DNA of 64,000 nt from CAISIP01 sp965278985 (GCA_965278985.1 OZ257131.1:4774001-4838000), one strand, 5' to 3'. Numbered from the stretch's first letter, positions 29,506 through 38,717 are shown. The notes: a model not told the origin generated them from the sequence alone. Made by a program: numbers and translations.

Positions 29506-29946
29506 ATGGCCCTGCACTGGTCCGACGACATCCGCGATCTCGACTGGCATGCGCTGGCGGCGCTCTACCGTGCTGCGCCCCTGGGCGACAAGAATCCCGA
29601 GGGGCTGCGCACGGCCTTCGGCCACAGCATGTACCGCTGCTTCGTCTACGAGGACGGGGCGCTCGTGGGCGCGGGCCGGGCACTGGCCGACGGCGTGGAC
29701 TGCGCCTACCTGTGCGACATCGCCGTCATGCCCAGCCACCAGGGCAGCGGGCTGGGGCGGCAAATCGTGGAGCGGCTGCTGGACCTCTCCCGCGGCCACC
29801 GCAAGATCATCCTGTATGCCGTGCCGGGCAAGGAAGGCTTCTACCGCCGCTTCGGCTTTCGCCGCATGACCACGGCGATGGCAATCTTCGACGATCCGGC
29901 GCAGGCCACGGCGCGCGGTTATCTGGACAACGACGCAGCGCCCTGA
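29506..29946 (+). CDS. GNAT-family N-acetyltransferase
   Basis: 146 residues covering one complete GNAT domain. The acetyl-CoA site is seen in CDIAVMPSHQGSGLGRQIVE (motif A, with the Q/RxxGxG/A loop) and the C-terminal KEGFYRRFGFRRM segment is motif B. The acceptor substrate cannot be inferred. It starts 30 bases after the tri-haem cytochrome gene on the same strand but is probably an independent housekeeping gene. Confidence 0.9.
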   Translation: MALHWSDDIRDLDWHALAALYRAAPLGDKNPEGLRTAFGHSMYRCFVYEDGALVGAGRALADGVDCAYLCDIAVMPSHQGSGLGRQIVERLLDLSRGHRKIILYAVPGKEGFYRRFGFRRMTTAMAIFDDPAQATARGYLDNDAAP

Positions 29947-29962
29947 GGGTCGGCGGTCAGCG

Positions 29963-31204
29963 CTACTTCCCCAGCCTCTGCTGCCGTATCGCCCGCTGCG
30001 TCGCCGGCAGGCAGGCGCCCACCAGCGCGGCCCCGGCCCACAGCAGCGGCGCCACACCCACCAGGCCCACGCCCACGCCGAAGACCACGGGCATCAGCAC
30101 CGACGAACAGTTGCCCATGAAATAACGCAGGCCCAGCGCCTCGCCCGCGCGGTCCGGCGGCGTGGCGGCCTGCAGCAGCGACAACGTGTTGGGCTGGCTG
30201 AGCCCCAGGCCCACGCCCAGGCCATAGGCCAGCAGCATGAAGGCCCAGGGCACCGAGGCGCCCGGCCAGGCCACCAGCACGAGCACGATCAGGCCCAGCG
30301 CGGCGCGCACGTTCACCCACTCGGGGAAACGCGTCGCCAGCAGCGGTGTCAGCGCACGGCTGGTGAAGATGCCCAGCGCGAACATTGACGAGATCGCGCC
30401 CACCGTCGAGGCCGAATAGCCCATGCGTGTGCCCACCACCGGCAGCATCACGCCGAACAGGTCCCACGCGCCCGACAGCGTCACGCTTACCAGGAACACG
30501 CGGCGCAGCACGGGGTCGCGCAGCAGGTCGTGCCACTGGCGCCGTGGCGCGGTGGCCGTCACCTTGTGGGCAGCCGGCACGGACAGTGCCGCCACGGCGC
30601 GCAAGGCACCGAAGACCAGCAACACGGCCGTCGCGCTGAACAGCGCCATGGCCGTGAAGGCGGCGCGGAAGCCCAGGTGGTCGATCAGCACCCCGGCCAG
30701 CGAAGGCCCGATGGTCGCCGAGCTGGCAAAGCCCAGCCCGTACCAGCCGTAGTTGGCCAGCCGCCGCTTGTCGCCCTGCCCGGTGCTGAGCGTGCCCACC
30801 GCATGCAGGCTGGCCATCGAGATCAGGTTGAAGCCGATGCCGAGGAACATCGCCATCGCGAACAGCATCGGCATGGACAGGTGCAACACCGGCAGCCAGG
30901 CGCCGGTGCACACCAGCAGCACGCCGCGGCGCATCACATGCTGGGCGCCCCGCCGGTCGATCCAGCGGCCCACCGACAACGAGGACATCAGCGGCACCAC
31001 GGCGAACAGGCCCATGAACAGCCCCATCCACGTGGTGCCAGCGCCCGTGCGCAGCGCATACAGCGAGCCCGCCAGCCTGCCACCCGATAGCGCCATGTGG
31101 GCCGTGAGGCTGACCAGGATAAGGGTGGGCAGGGGTGCCAGGAAGGCGCGGAGCACGGGTGCGGAGGGCATCGGCAGTCGGATGGGTGCAGCGACTGTAC
31201 CCAT
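29963..31204 (-). CDS. MFS transporter (drug/solute efflux type)
   Basis: 413 residues with about 12 hydrophobic helices. The family loop between helices 2 and 3 reads SVGRWIDRRGAQHVMRRG, close to the GxxxDRxGRR signature, and motif C-like glycines appear in GPSLAGVLIDHLGFR. ATG 31204 was used; MPSAPVLRAF at 31171 is a possible shorter start. The substrate is unknown. It is convergent with the GNAT gene, whose stop lies 16 bases away. Confidence 0.88.
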   Translation of the reverse strand: MGTVAAPIRLPMPSAPVLRAFLAPLPTLILVSLTAHMALSGGRLAGSLYALRTGAGTTWMGLFMGLFAVVPLMSSLSVGRWIDRRGAQHVMRRGVLLVCTGAWLPVLHLSMPMLFAMAMFLGIGFNLISMASLHAVGTLSTGQGDKRRLANYGWYGLGFASSATIGPSLAGVLIDHLGFRAAFTAMALFSATAVLLVFGALRAVAALSVPAAHKVTATAPRRQWHDLLRDPVLRRVFLVSVTLSGAWDLFGVMLPVVGTRMGYSASTVGAISSMFALGIFTSRALTPLLATRFPEWVNVRAALGLIVLVLVAWPGASVPWAFMLLAYGLGVGLGLSQPNTLSLLQAATPPDRAGEALGLRYFMGNCSSVLMPVVFGVGVGLVGVAPLLWAGAALVGACLPATQRAIRQQRLGK

Positions 31205-31289
31205 TTTGGTGCCCTTGTCTAGGCAAGGATAGACAAGCAGGCGACAGCGCGGGCAGCCCGAAAAGCCTGCGAAAGACTGCCCGGTGCCG

Positions 31290-32123
31290 TCAGTCGTGCA
31301 TCACCCGCGCCGTACCGCTGACCCGGATGCCGCTGCCGATCTGCGGCGCGATGTCCGCATGCAGGAGGGAACGGATGCCCATGTCTTCCCCCTGCACCAC
31401 GTCGATGGCGCCGCCATGGGGCCACGCCATGTCGCGCAGGTAACCCGCGAGGGCGGCCGTGGCAGCGCCGGTGGCGGGATCTTCATAGACACCGCCGGAC
31501 GCGAAAGGATTGCGCGTGTGGAACCGCTGCGCCGTCTCCGCCCAGCCCAGCAGGATGGTGACCAGGCCGGCGTCCCGCATCAACGCCTGGCCGGCGGGCA
31601 GCGCATAGTGCATCGCAGCCAGCGCCGCGCGGCTGCGCAGGGCCAGCACGAGGTGGTCGGCCCCCGCATGGGCCAGCGCAGGCGCGATGCGCGGGTCCAG
31701 GTCCGCGTGTGTGTAGCCGAACAGCGCCAGGGACGCGGACACCAGCGCCGCCGGTGCCGGTGCGCTGCGCGTGGGGGGCGATTGCAGCGCGGCGGCGACA
31801 AGGCTGCCCTGCCGCTGGCCGTCCACGGTGATGCGCGCGGCGTTGAGCACCAGGGGAAACACGCCATCGCCATGTTGCAGGGCCAGGGCCGCGCCGAGCG
31901 CGATCGTCGCGTGGCCGCAGAACGGCACTTCCGACTGTGGCGAGAAGTAGCGCACGCGCCAGTCGCTGCCCGTGCGCACGGCGAAGGCCGTTTCCGAAAA
32001 ACCCACGTCCGCCGCGATCTGCTGCATCTGCGCGTCGGAGGGGAAGGACTCGGCGATGCAGACGCCCGCCGGGTTGCCGCCGGCGGCGCCATCGGAGAAG
32101 GCTGCGATTTTCTGGATATGCAT
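31290..32123 (-). CDS. PhzF-family isomerase/epimerase
   Basis: 277 residues from ATG 32123. Two related half-domains of the diaminopimelate-epimerase fold are recognisable: FSDGAAGGNPAGVCIAE near the N-terminus, SEVPFCGHATIALGAA, and the second-half motif YEDPATGAATAALAGYL with the conserved Asp and Gly-rich turn. Most members outside phenazine clusters have unknown substrates. No phenazine genes are nearby, so a role in phenazine synthesis is not implied. Confidence 0.9.
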   Translation of the reverse strand: MHIQKIAAFSDGAAGGNPAGVCIAESFPSDAQMQQIAADVGFSETAFAVRTGSDWRVRYFSPQSEVPFCGHATIALGAALALQHGDGVFPLVLNAARITVDGQRQGSLVAAALQSPPTRSAPAPAALVSASLALFGYTHADLDPRIAPALAHAGADHLVLALRSRAALAAMHYALPAGQALMRDAGLVTILLGWAETAQRFHTRNPFASGGVYEDPATGAATAALAGYLRDMAWPHGGAIDVVQGEDMGIRSLLHADIAPQIGSGIRVSGTARVMHD

Positions 32124-32216
32124 GGGACCGCCTTGGCAGGGTGGGGTGTGCAGTGTGCACGCGGTGGCATCGTAGCCGCACCAGCGCCACACGAGCGCTG
32201 CGACACAATAGCCCCC

Positions 32217-32651
32217 ATGCGCCTTCCTGACGACGCGGGTCCGCCGGAGCCTTCCCGCGTTCCGCCTGCGAGCACCACCTTGCCACTGGCGGTGCGCTGC
32301 CTGTTGCTCGCGTTCGCGGTGCTGTGCCTGGGCCTGGGCATCGTGGGGGTCATCGTGCCGGGCATGCCCACCACGGTCTTCATCCTGATGGCGGCATGGG
32401 CCGCCGCGCGCAGTTCACCGAAGCTCTACGCCTGGCTGATGGCCAACCGCCTTTTCGGGCCGATGCTCCACAACTGGCACAACGGCCGCACCGTGAGCCG
32501 GCGCGCCAAGTGGAGTGCGACCATCGCCATGGGCGTGTGTTCGGTGATCGTGGCCTGGACAGCGCACCCGCGCTGGCTCGCCGGCGTGGCCATCGGCTGC
32601 ATGGCCTGCGTATTGACATGGCTGTGGCGGCGGCCCGAGCCGCCGCTGTGA
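32217..32651 (+). CDS. YbaN-family inner-membrane protein (DUF454)
   Basis: 144 residues. The DUF454 core is clear: LLLAFAVLCLGLGIVGVIVPGMPTT, WAAARSSPKLYAWLM, GPMLHNWHNGRTVSRRAKW, then two more hydrophobic helices. Four helices in all. Function is unknown in the family. It is transcribed divergently from the phzF-like gene across a 93-base gap. Confidence 0.9.
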   Translation: MRLPDDAGPPEPSRVPPASTTLPLAVRCLLLAFAVLCLGLGIVGVIVPGMPTTVFILMAAWAAARSSPKLYAWLMANRLFGPMLHNWHNGRTVSRRAKWSATIAMGVCSVIVAWTAHPRWLAGVAIGCMACVLTWLWRRPEPPL

Positions 32652-32694
32652 GTCCGCGCCGAGGGTGGTGTGGCGCGCCGCCCACTGCGCGTTG

Positions 32695-33615
32695 TCAGGT
32701 ACGGGCCGTATCCAGGTTTTGCTGCAACGCCAACACCGCCATGACCTGCACCTCCAGCTCGCGCATCTGGTCGGCATCCAGTGGCGGAACTCCACCACGG
32801 CACAGCGGCGTGGCGAAGATGCCTTCGCGGTGCCGCAGGTGCTTGAAGAAGCGGATGCTCACGGCAACGTGCTGGTTGGAGAAGGCGAGCACGGGCGCCA
32901 ACTGGGCATGCAGGGCGCGGGCGGCTGCGGCGTCTCCTGCGGCAAAGCGGCGGAAGATCTGCACGTAAACCCGGTCCATGGCCGTGGGGATGAAGGCGTG
33001 CACGCCCCTGTGCAACGCCTCCATCATCTGGGCCGCCGCCCAGCCGCCACTCACGTGCAACTGGCCACGTGTGGCCTGCAGCACCGCCGAGTACTTGGGG
33101 CCTGGCAGCGCCGTCTCGATCTTCAGACCCTGGAAGGCGGGCAGGCCTTCGCGGAGGCGAAGGATGTCCTCCATCGGCAGCCCGGAGCCTTGAAAGTCCA
33201 GGTCCTGCAGCATCAACACCGGCGGGCCGACGGCGCAGAGTTCACGCAACGCAGCCAGCAGCGCATCGCCCCGCAGGCCATCGGGGGCCTGGCACAGCAT
33301 GGCCGGCGCGCCCAATTCGCGGGCCATCGCCGCCAGCGCCACGCGCTCGTCCTGGCGGGCGCTGCTGCAGCCGATGATCACCGGCACCCGGCCGGCGCTT
33401 CGGGCCAGCAAGCGGCTGGCCACACTGCGCTTCTCCGCCATGTCCAGGCTGGCCGTCTCGCCCGCCACCGCCAGCACCAGCATGCCGCTGGCGCCGCTGG
33501 CGATGGTGTGTTCGGAGCAGGCGTCCAGGCCCGCGAGATCGATGCCGCCGTCCGCAAGGAACGGCGTGTTCATGCTGGGGATGATGCCGCGCGGGAAAGC
33601 GAGTGCCGTGTCCAT
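32695..33615 (-). CDS. DHDPS/NAL-family lyase, divergent member
   Basis: 306 residues, the usual family length. The Schiff-base Lys is present (GLKIETALPGPK). However, the usual GTTGE motif reads AVAGET, and the usual YN/YHxP catalytic Tyr segment is replaced by LMLQDLDFQGSG, so the proton-relay Tyr is missing or moved. Members cleave or dehydrate 2-keto-3-deoxy acids through a lysine imine. It is the last gene of the fucU-gntR-TRAP operon, 32 bases after the TRAP large permease gene, which suggests a role late in degrading the imported sugar acid. The exact reaction is not predictable. Confidence 0.85.
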   Translation of the reverse strand: MDTALAFPRGIIPSMNTPFLADGGIDLAGLDACSEHTIASGASGMLVLAVAGETASLDMAEKRSVASRLLARSAGRVPVIIGCSSARQDERVALAAMARELGAPAMLCQAPDGLRGDALLAALRELCAVGPPVLMLQDLDFQGSGLPMEDILRLREGLPAFQGLKIETALPGPKYSAVLQATRGQLHVSGGWAAAQMMEALHRGVHAFIPTAMDRVYVQIFRRFAAGDAAAARALHAQLAPVLAFSNQHVAVSIRFFKHLRHREGIFATPLCRGGVPPLDADQMRELEVQVMAVLALQQNLDTART

Positions 33616-33647
33616 GCTGCGCTCTCAGGCCAGAGCCGGGGGCAGCC

Positions 33648-34946
33648 TCACTTGGCGCCGTAACCCATGGTCTGCGGCAACCACAACACGATCTGCGGGA
33701 AGATGGTCATGGCCAGCAGCAGGACCAGGAGCATCACCAGGAACGGCCAGCCCTCCTTCATCATCTCGCCGATGGGGATGCCGGTGAGCGCCTTGGTGAC
33801 GAACAGCAGCATGCCGAAGGGCGGGTGGATCAGGCCGATCATCATGTTGAGCACCACCAGCACGCCGAAGTGCACCAGGTCGATGCCCAGCAGCTTGACC
33901 GCCGGCAGCAGCATGGGCACGAACACCAGCAGCAGCACCGACACGTCCAGGAAGCAGCCCAGCACCAGGAACATCACGTTCACCAGCAGCAGGAAGGGCA
34001 GTTGCCCCAGCTGCATGCTGTCCACCCAGGCCGCCATCGCCTGCGGCACGCCCTCGGCCGTGAAGGCATAGTTCAGCATGAAGGAGCCCGCCAGGATGAT
34101 GGTGATGACCGCACTGGCGCGCGCAGACTCCAGCACCACGCCCCAGAAGGCCTTGAAGCTCAGCGCACGGAAGAACACCGTGGCCAGGATCAGCGCATGC
34201 AGCGCCGCCACGGCTGCGGCTTCGGTGGGTGTGAACACGCCGGAGTAGATGCCGCCCAGCAGCACGATGGGCATCGACAGCGGCAGCGCGCCGCGGAAGA
34301 TCAGCCCGGCCCATTCGGAACGCGGCACCGGCTCGTCGCGCGGCATGTTGCGCTTGTGGGCGATCACGGCCACCGTGCCCATCATCAGCGCGGCCATCAG
34401 CAGGCCCGGCACCACGCCGCCGAGGAACAGCGCGCCCACCGAGGCGCCCGACACCAGCGCGTAGATGACCATCGGGATCGACGGCGGAATGATCGGCCCG
34501 AGCGTGGCGCTGGCCACCACCACGGCACCCGCGAAACCGCGCGTGTATTCCGGCTTCTTCAGCATCTGGCGGATCGTGACCAGGCCCGGCCCGGCGGCAT
34601 CGGCGATGGCGCTGCCGCTCATGCCCGAGAAGATCACGCTGACCAGGATGTCCACCTGCGCCAGGCCACCGCGCAGGCGGCCGACCAGGATGCGGCAGAA
34701 GTCGAACAGCCGCTCGCTGACGGTGCCGGCATTCATGATGTTGGCGGCGAACACGAACAACGGCACGGCCAGCAGCACGTAGCTGTTGTACAGGCCGTTG
34801 CCCACCTGCTCGGCCACCAGGCCCACGTCCTGGCCCTTGACCAGCAGGTAGGCGATGCCCGAGGCCAGCATCGAGAAGCCGATGGGCATGCGCAGCAGCA
34901 TGCCCCCGACGATCACGGCGACCATGGTCCACAAAGGCAGGTTCAT
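33648..34946 (-). CDS. TRAP transporter large permease (DctM-like)
   Basis: 432 residues from ATG 34946, which overlaps the DctQ stop by 4 bases (ATGA). About 12 hydrophobic helices, with family motifs GIAYLLVKGQ, VPLFVFAANIMNAG, SGMSGSAIADAAGPG, and the C-terminal GLIHPPFGMLLFVTKALTG. This is the Na+-coupled membrane channel subunit. With DctQ and DctP encoded upstream the transporter is complete. Confidence 0.95.
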   Translation of the reverse strand: MNLPLWTMVAVIVGGMLLRMPIGFSMLASGIAYLLVKGQDVGLVAEQVGNGLYNSYVLLAVPLFVFAANIMNAGTVSERLFDFCRILVGRLRGGLAQVDILVSVIFSGMSGSAIADAAGPGLVTIRQMLKKPEYTRGFAGAVVVASATLGPIIPPSIPMVIYALVSGASVGALFLGGVVPGLLMAALMMGTVAVIAHKRNMPRDEPVPRSEWAGLIFRGALPLSMPIVLLGGIYSGVFTPTEAAAVAALHALILATVFFRALSFKAFWGVVLESARASAVITIILAGSFMLNYAFTAEGVPQAMAAWVDSMQLGQLPFLLLVNVMFLVLGCFLDVSVLLLVFVPMLLPAVKLLGIDLVHFGVLVVLNMMIGLIHPPFGMLLFVTKALTGIPIGEMMKEGWPFLVMLLVLLLAMTIFPQIVLWLPQTMGYGAK

Positions 34947-35422
34947 TGGATGCGCAATTCCGATTCGAGGCCCACACCACGGCAGGCGTTCCAGATGCCG
35001 ATAACGGCCCGCACGACCAGCGCGGCCATTAACAGCACGAAGGGCAGGAAGACCCACAGGAAGGGCATGTTCAGCACCGGGGTGCCTTCACGCCGCATGA
35101 AGTACACATAGTCCCAGGTGCCGGGGATCGCCGCGGCCGCCAGGCCGCCGATCATCAGGTGGCCCACGATCGCCATGCCTTGACGCACGCGGTAGGGCAC
35201 CATGTTCCACACCAGGTCGAAGACCACGTGTTCGCGCTCGGGCACCATCGTCGCCGCGGCCCACAGGATCACCCACACATACAGAATCACGGCGAGCTCA
35301 TCGGTCCAGGCCAACGGCTTGTTGAAGCCGAAGCGGGCCGTGATCTGCACCACGAAGACGATGAACAGCGTCAGGAAAAGGCCGCCACCGATGAGGCTGG
35401 CGGCCGACTTCAACGCCTTCAA
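34943..35422 (-). CDS. TRAP transporter small permease (DctQ-like)
   Basis: 159 residues with four hydrophobic helices and the DctQ motifs ITARFGFNKPLAWTDELAVILYVW and EREHVVFDL. The most probable start is TTG 35422, one base after the DctP stop, so translation is probably coupled. The stop overlaps the DctM start. Confidence 0.93.
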   Translation of the reverse strand: MKALKSAASLIGGGLFLTLFIVFVVQITARFGFNKPLAWTDELAVILYVWVILWAAATMVPEREHVVFDLVWNMVPYRVRQGMAIVGHLMIGGLAAAAIPGTWDYVYFMRREGTPVLNMPFLWVFLPFVLLMAALVVRAVIGIWNACRGVGLESELRIQ

Positions 35423-35423
35423 C

Positions 35424-36443
35424 TCACTTCACCGCGTTGATGCGTTCCACCAGCCCCTTGGGCCAGACCTTGGCGTACTCGGAATTCAGGTAGGCCGTCT
35501 GCACATGCTTGCGGAACTCCTCCACGTCCGGCGTCGTGACCTGCAGGCCCTCCTTCTTGAAGAAGTCCACGAGCTGCGATTCTTCCTTGATGCGGTTCTC
35601 GTTGTTGTAGGCGACCGCCGCCTTGGCCGCGGCCGAGACCTTGTCCTTCTGCGCCTGGTTCATGGCGTTCCAGCTCTTCGTCGAGATGGCGATGAAGATG
35701 CCGTCCGTCAGGTGGCTGGTCATGACGATCTGCTTGGTCACCTCGTAGAACTTGGCGGCGCGCACCGAGGGCAGGGGGTTGTCCTGGCCGTCGATGGTGC
35801 CGGTCTTCAGGCCGAGGTAGACCTCGCCGAAGGCCAGCGGCGTAGGTGTGGCGCCCAGCGCTTCGCCCAGGAACAGCCATTCCTTGGAGCCGGGCATGCG
35901 CAGCTTCACGCCCTTGAGGTCGGCCGTGGTCTTGACGTTCTTGACCTCGCGCAGGTTGACCTGGCGGCTGCCGAGGTAGCCCACGGCCAGGATCTGCACG
36001 TCCATCTTCTCGGCCACGGCCTTGTAATACTCGGCGCCGATGGGGCCGTTGAACACCTTCTGCTGGTGGTCGGGGTCGCGGATCAGGTAGCCGGCCGTGA
36101 AGATGGAGTACTCGGGCAGCAGCTTGGCGATGTCCTGCGCGGAGATGGCGGCCAGCTCCAGGTTGCCGCGCGCCATGGCGGCAGGCTCGGTGCCTTGCTT
36201 GAACAGCGTGCCGTTGAGGTTGATCTGCGTGTCGAACTCGTTGGGGCCGCTCTTGTCCAGTGACTCCTTGAAGACCGTCCACATCTTGCCGTGCCAGTCT
36301 TCGGGCACGGCGGGCGTGGAGATGCGCAGCAGCACCTTGTTCTGTGCGAAGGCGGGCAGCGCGCCCAATGTGGCGGTCGCGCCCAGGGCGGCGGCAGTGC
36401 CGAGCAGGCTACGGCGGTTCATGGCGTGGGAGGAAGCGGTCAT
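35424..36443 (-). CDS. TRAP transporter periplasmic binding protein (DctP-like)
   Basis: 339 residues. AAGGAGACACCC precedes ATG 36443. The N-terminus (MNRRSLLGTAAALGAT) is a twin-arginine-type signal, cleaved near AFAQ. The DctP fold is shown by GYLGSRQVNLREVKN, LKGVKLRMPGSKEW, and the ligand-site region VYLGLKTGTIDGQDNPLPSV with the Arg that usually binds the carboxylate of the ligand. The likely ligands are carboxylate-bearing sugar acids, which fits the lyase genes around it. Confidence 0.94.
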   Translation of the reverse strand: MTASSHAMNRRSLLGTAAALGATATLGALPAFAQNKVLLRISTPAVPEDWHGKMWTVFKESLDKSGPNEFDTQINLNGTLFKQGTEPAAMARGNLELAAISAQDIAKLLPEYSIFTAGYLIRDPDHQQKVFNGPIGAEYYKAVAEKMDVQILAVGYLGSRQVNLREVKNVKTTADLKGVKLRMPGSKEWLFLGEALGATPTPLAFGEVYLGLKTGTIDGQDNPLPSVRAAKFYEVTKQIVMTSHLTDGIFIAISTKSWNAMNQAQKDKVSAAAKAAVAYNNENRIKEESQLVDFFKKEGLQVTTPDVEEFRKHVQTAYLNSEYAKVWPKGLVERINAVK

Positions 36444-36483
36444 GGGTGTCTCCTTGTGAAGTTAGGGAATGTGGAAGAGTGGG

Positions 36484-37416
36484 CTACACGCCCGACAGGG
36501 CCGCGCCAATGGCGCGGTAGCCGCTGCGCACGGCGGTGTTCTGTTCGGGCTCCAACGGCATCAGCGGCAGGCGCACGCGCAGCCAGGCATCGTCACCGGT
36601 CTGCTCGGCCAGCATGGTCTTGTAGACCGCGACGAAATTCATGTTCGGGCGCGCGCTCAGCAACGCCAGCAAATCCAGCACCAGCTTGGCATCGGCCGGG
36701 GCCACCTTGTCGGGTGCGGCCACGATGCGCGCCATGAGGCCGGGCGAGACGTTGCCCAGCCCGTTGATGGAGCCCGAGCCACCGGCCAGCATCACCTCGG
36801 CCACGTACTGCTCGGCACCCACGAGGATGCTGAGCGCGGGGAAGGCCTTGGCCAACGCCACGCCATGCGCCCGGTCGCCGCTGCTGTCCTTGGCGCCGAT
36901 GACGATGCCCGGATGGCGCAGCACCAGCGTGCGGATGGCGTCATGGCTGAAGGCCACGCTGCTCAGGGCGGGGATGTGGTACAGCAACACCTTGAGCTTC
37001 GGGTCGCCGATGCCACGCACCACCGCGCTCACCGATTCCACGATGCCGGCCTCCGGCGGGCCACGGAAGTAGAAAGGCGGCATGTAGAGCTGGCGGTGGC
37101 AGCCCAGGGCACTCGCGTGGCGGCCCAGTGCGATCGCGTCGGCGATGGCGCTGGCCGTGGTAGTGACCACGATCTGCTCGGGCCGTATGCCGCCGGCGAT
37201 CAGCGCCTCCAGCAGGCCCGTGCGCTCGGCGAAGGTGAAGGCCGGGCCCTCGCCCGTGGTGCCGAACAGCGTGACGCCATCGCAGCCCTGGGCGATGAGG
37301 TGCTTGCAGTGGGCCAGCGTGCGCGCCGTGTCGAGGCTGCCGTCGTCCGTGAGGGGTTTCAATATCGCCGGCCAGAGGCCGTGCATGTCCTGGTTCAAAG
37401 AATGCTCCTGGTGCAT
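36484..37416 (-). CDS. DHDPS/NAL-family aldolase or dehydratase
   Basis: 310 residues, canonical family member: LFGTTGEG phosphate-like/substrate motif, catalytic Tyr in LLYHIPALS and Schiff-base Lys in IVIGAKDSSGD. Enzymes of this family cleave 2-keto-3-deoxy sugar acids to pyruvate plus an aldehyde, or dehydrate/decarboxylate them. Its place between the GntR gene (1-base overlap, TAATG) and the TRAP genes, in an operon that starts with fucU, suggests 2-keto-3-deoxy-L-fuconate or a related acid as substrate (inference). Confidence 0.9.
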   Translation of the reverse strand: MHQEHSLNQDMHGLWPAILKPLTDDGSLDTARTLAHCKHLIAQGCDGVTLFGTTGEGPAFTFAERTGLLEALIAGGIRPEQIVVTTTASAIADAIALGRHASALGCHRQLYMPPFYFRGPPEAGIVESVSAVVRGIGDPKLKVLLYHIPALSSVAFSHDAIRTLVLRHPGIVIGAKDSSGDRAHGVALAKAFPALSILVGAEQYVAEVMLAGGSGSINGLGNVSPGLMARIVAAPDKVAPADAKLVLDLLALLSARPNMNFVAVYKTMLAEQTGDDAWLRVRLPLMPLEPEQNTAVRSGYRAIGAALSGV

Positions 37417-38219
37417 TAGGAAGCGCGCGGCTTGCGGACTGCGCGGGGGGATGGCGGCACGTCGATGGCTTCCAGCGGCGTGGTCAGGACGCGGTTGCGC
37501 GCGCTGTGGATATGGGCTTCGAGCAGCCGCACCGCTTCGGTCGCATCACGCCGTCGCAAGGCAGCGACGAATTCCAGGTGCTCCTGCATCGCGGGGATCA
37601 GGCGGCTGGGCGTGATCACGCTGTGCTCCAGCTTGATCAGCCGCACGCGCAGCGTGTTGACGCGGTAGATCTCGGAGACGATCTCGTTGCCCAGCGCGTC
37701 GACCATGCGGTCGTGCAGGCCCCAGTCCAGCGCCTGCGCGTCGTCCAGCAACGTGGCGTCGGTGCGGGCGGTATCCGTCGCGCTGGCGCGGCGCAGGATG
37801 TCGCGGTGGCTGGCCTCGATGGTCGCCAACTCTTCGTCACTGGCCGTGCGCACGAACTGCAGGATGGCTTCGCGCTCGATCATGCCGCGTACCTGGAAGG
37901 CGTTGCGTATGAGCTTCAGGTCCACATGCGCGATCTGCAGGCCCCGCTGCGGCACGGTCTTGATCAGGCCGCCAGCCTCCAGGCGCGGGATCATCTCGCG
38001 CACGGCGCCCAGCGGCATGTCCAGCAGCGTCATGAGTTCGCGCTGCGAGATGAACTGGCCGCTGCGGATGCCGCCCGAGAGAATTTGCTGCGTGAAGCCT
38101 TGGTAGGCGCGCACGCGCTGGCTCAGGCCTTCGGTGGCTGCAGCAGGCACCGCCGCCAACGACGGAGCGCGCCGCGCGCCAGCCTTGGCCGGCGTCTTGC
38201 GGGCGGGCGCCGTCGTCAT
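37416..38219 (-). CDS. GntR-family transcriptional regulator, FCD type
   Basis: 267 residues. After a basic, Ala-rich leader of about 30 residues comes a winged helix (SQRELMTLLDMPLGAVREMIPRLEAGGLIKTVPQRGLQI, about 55-105), then the helical FCD ligand domain with its metal-type residues (D..H pattern in LDWGLHDRMVDALG, EHLEFVAALRRRD, HIHSARNR). It is translationally coupled to fucU upstream and to the aldolase gene downstream. It is the obvious candidate to bind the 24-bp element at 38694-38717 and its twin at 56705-56728. Confidence 0.92.
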   Translation of the reverse strand: MTTAPARKTPAKAGARRAPSLAAVPAAATEGLSQRVRAYQGFTQQILSGGIRSGQFISQRELMTLLDMPLGAVREMIPRLEAGGLIKTVPQRGLQIAHVDLKLIRNAFQVRGMIEREAILQFVRTASDEELATIEASHRDILRRASATDTARTDATLLDDAQALDWGLHDRMVDALGNEIVSEIYRVNTLRVRLIKLEHSVITPSRLIPAMQEHLEFVAALRRRDATEAVRLLEAHIHSARNRVLTTPLEAIDVPPSPRAVRKPRAS

Positions 38220-38641
38220 GCCCTCACCACACCCTTCTTGAGCAGGATGTTGCCGTAGACACGCGTCTCGCCGGTGGCTACCACCGCGAAGGCTGCCGCC
38301 GCGCGCTCGTAGAACGCAAAGCGCTCCAGGGCCGCCGACGCACCGCAGCCGTGGCGCTGCAGCACCGCCGCGAAATCCTGCACGGCAGGCGGCACGGCCG
38401 CGGCGTCACCCACCACCTGCATGGTGAAGGCGGCCTGTTTCACGAAGTCGTCCAGCGGCAGCACCTGCAGCACGGCGTCGAGCACGGCGGGTGCGGTGGT
38501 GCCGGGTAGGCGCACCAGGCGCCGGGCATGGGTCGCCGCCGGGAAGTTCGCGTCCGCCAGCACGATTTCGTCGCCATGGCCCATCGACGCCAGCACGTGC
38601 AGCAGGTCGGGCGAGAGCAGCGGGGAGAGGCCTTTGAGCAT
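38216..38641 (-). CDS. fucU: L-fucose mutarotase (RbsD/FucU family)
   Basis: 141 residues. Family motifs are MLKGLSPLLSPDLLHVLASMGHGDEIVLADANFP with the catalytic His (MGHGD), and the C-terminal ERFAFYERAAAAFAVVATGETRVYGNILLKKG. FucU interconverts the anomers of L-fucose, giving a downstream dehydrogenase its preferred form. First gene of the operon; the stop overlaps the GntR start by 4 bases. The aldose dehydrogenase and lactonase that would come next are encoded 18 kb away under the same cis-element. Confidence 0.93.
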   Translation of the reverse strand: MLKGLSPLLSPDLLHVLASMGHGDEIVLADANFPAATHARRLVRLPGTTAPAVLDAVLQVLPLDDFVKQAAFTMQVVGDAAAVPPAVQDFAAVLQRHGCGASAALERFAFYERAAAAFAVVATGETRVYGNILLKKGVVRA

Positions 38642-38693
38642 CGGGTGGGGGTCCGGTGGGCGGGCCGTGCGGGTGCAGGGTAACTGCCGTCAG

Positions 38694-38717
38694 ACTGACA
38701 TGTCAGTGATGCTATCA
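38694..38717 (-). promoter_or_regulatory. palindromic operator candidate upstream of fucU operon
   Basis: The core ACTGACATGTCAGT (38694-38707) is a perfect 14-bp palindrome. With the next 10 bases it matches 21 of 24 positions of the element at 56705-56728. It lies 53 bases before the fucU start. Probable target of the FCD-GntR regulator encoded in the operon; this assignment is inference. Confidence 0.7.

Noticed and set aside
31290..32123. Phenazine biosynthesis locus
   Set aside because: Only a PhzF-type gene is present. The family is widespread and no other phenazine gene occurs nearby.
32629..32648. GCGGCGGC/GCCGCCGC hairpin at the end of the YbaN gene
   Set aside because: It lies inside the coding sequence, is explained by the local codon composition and lacks a T-run.
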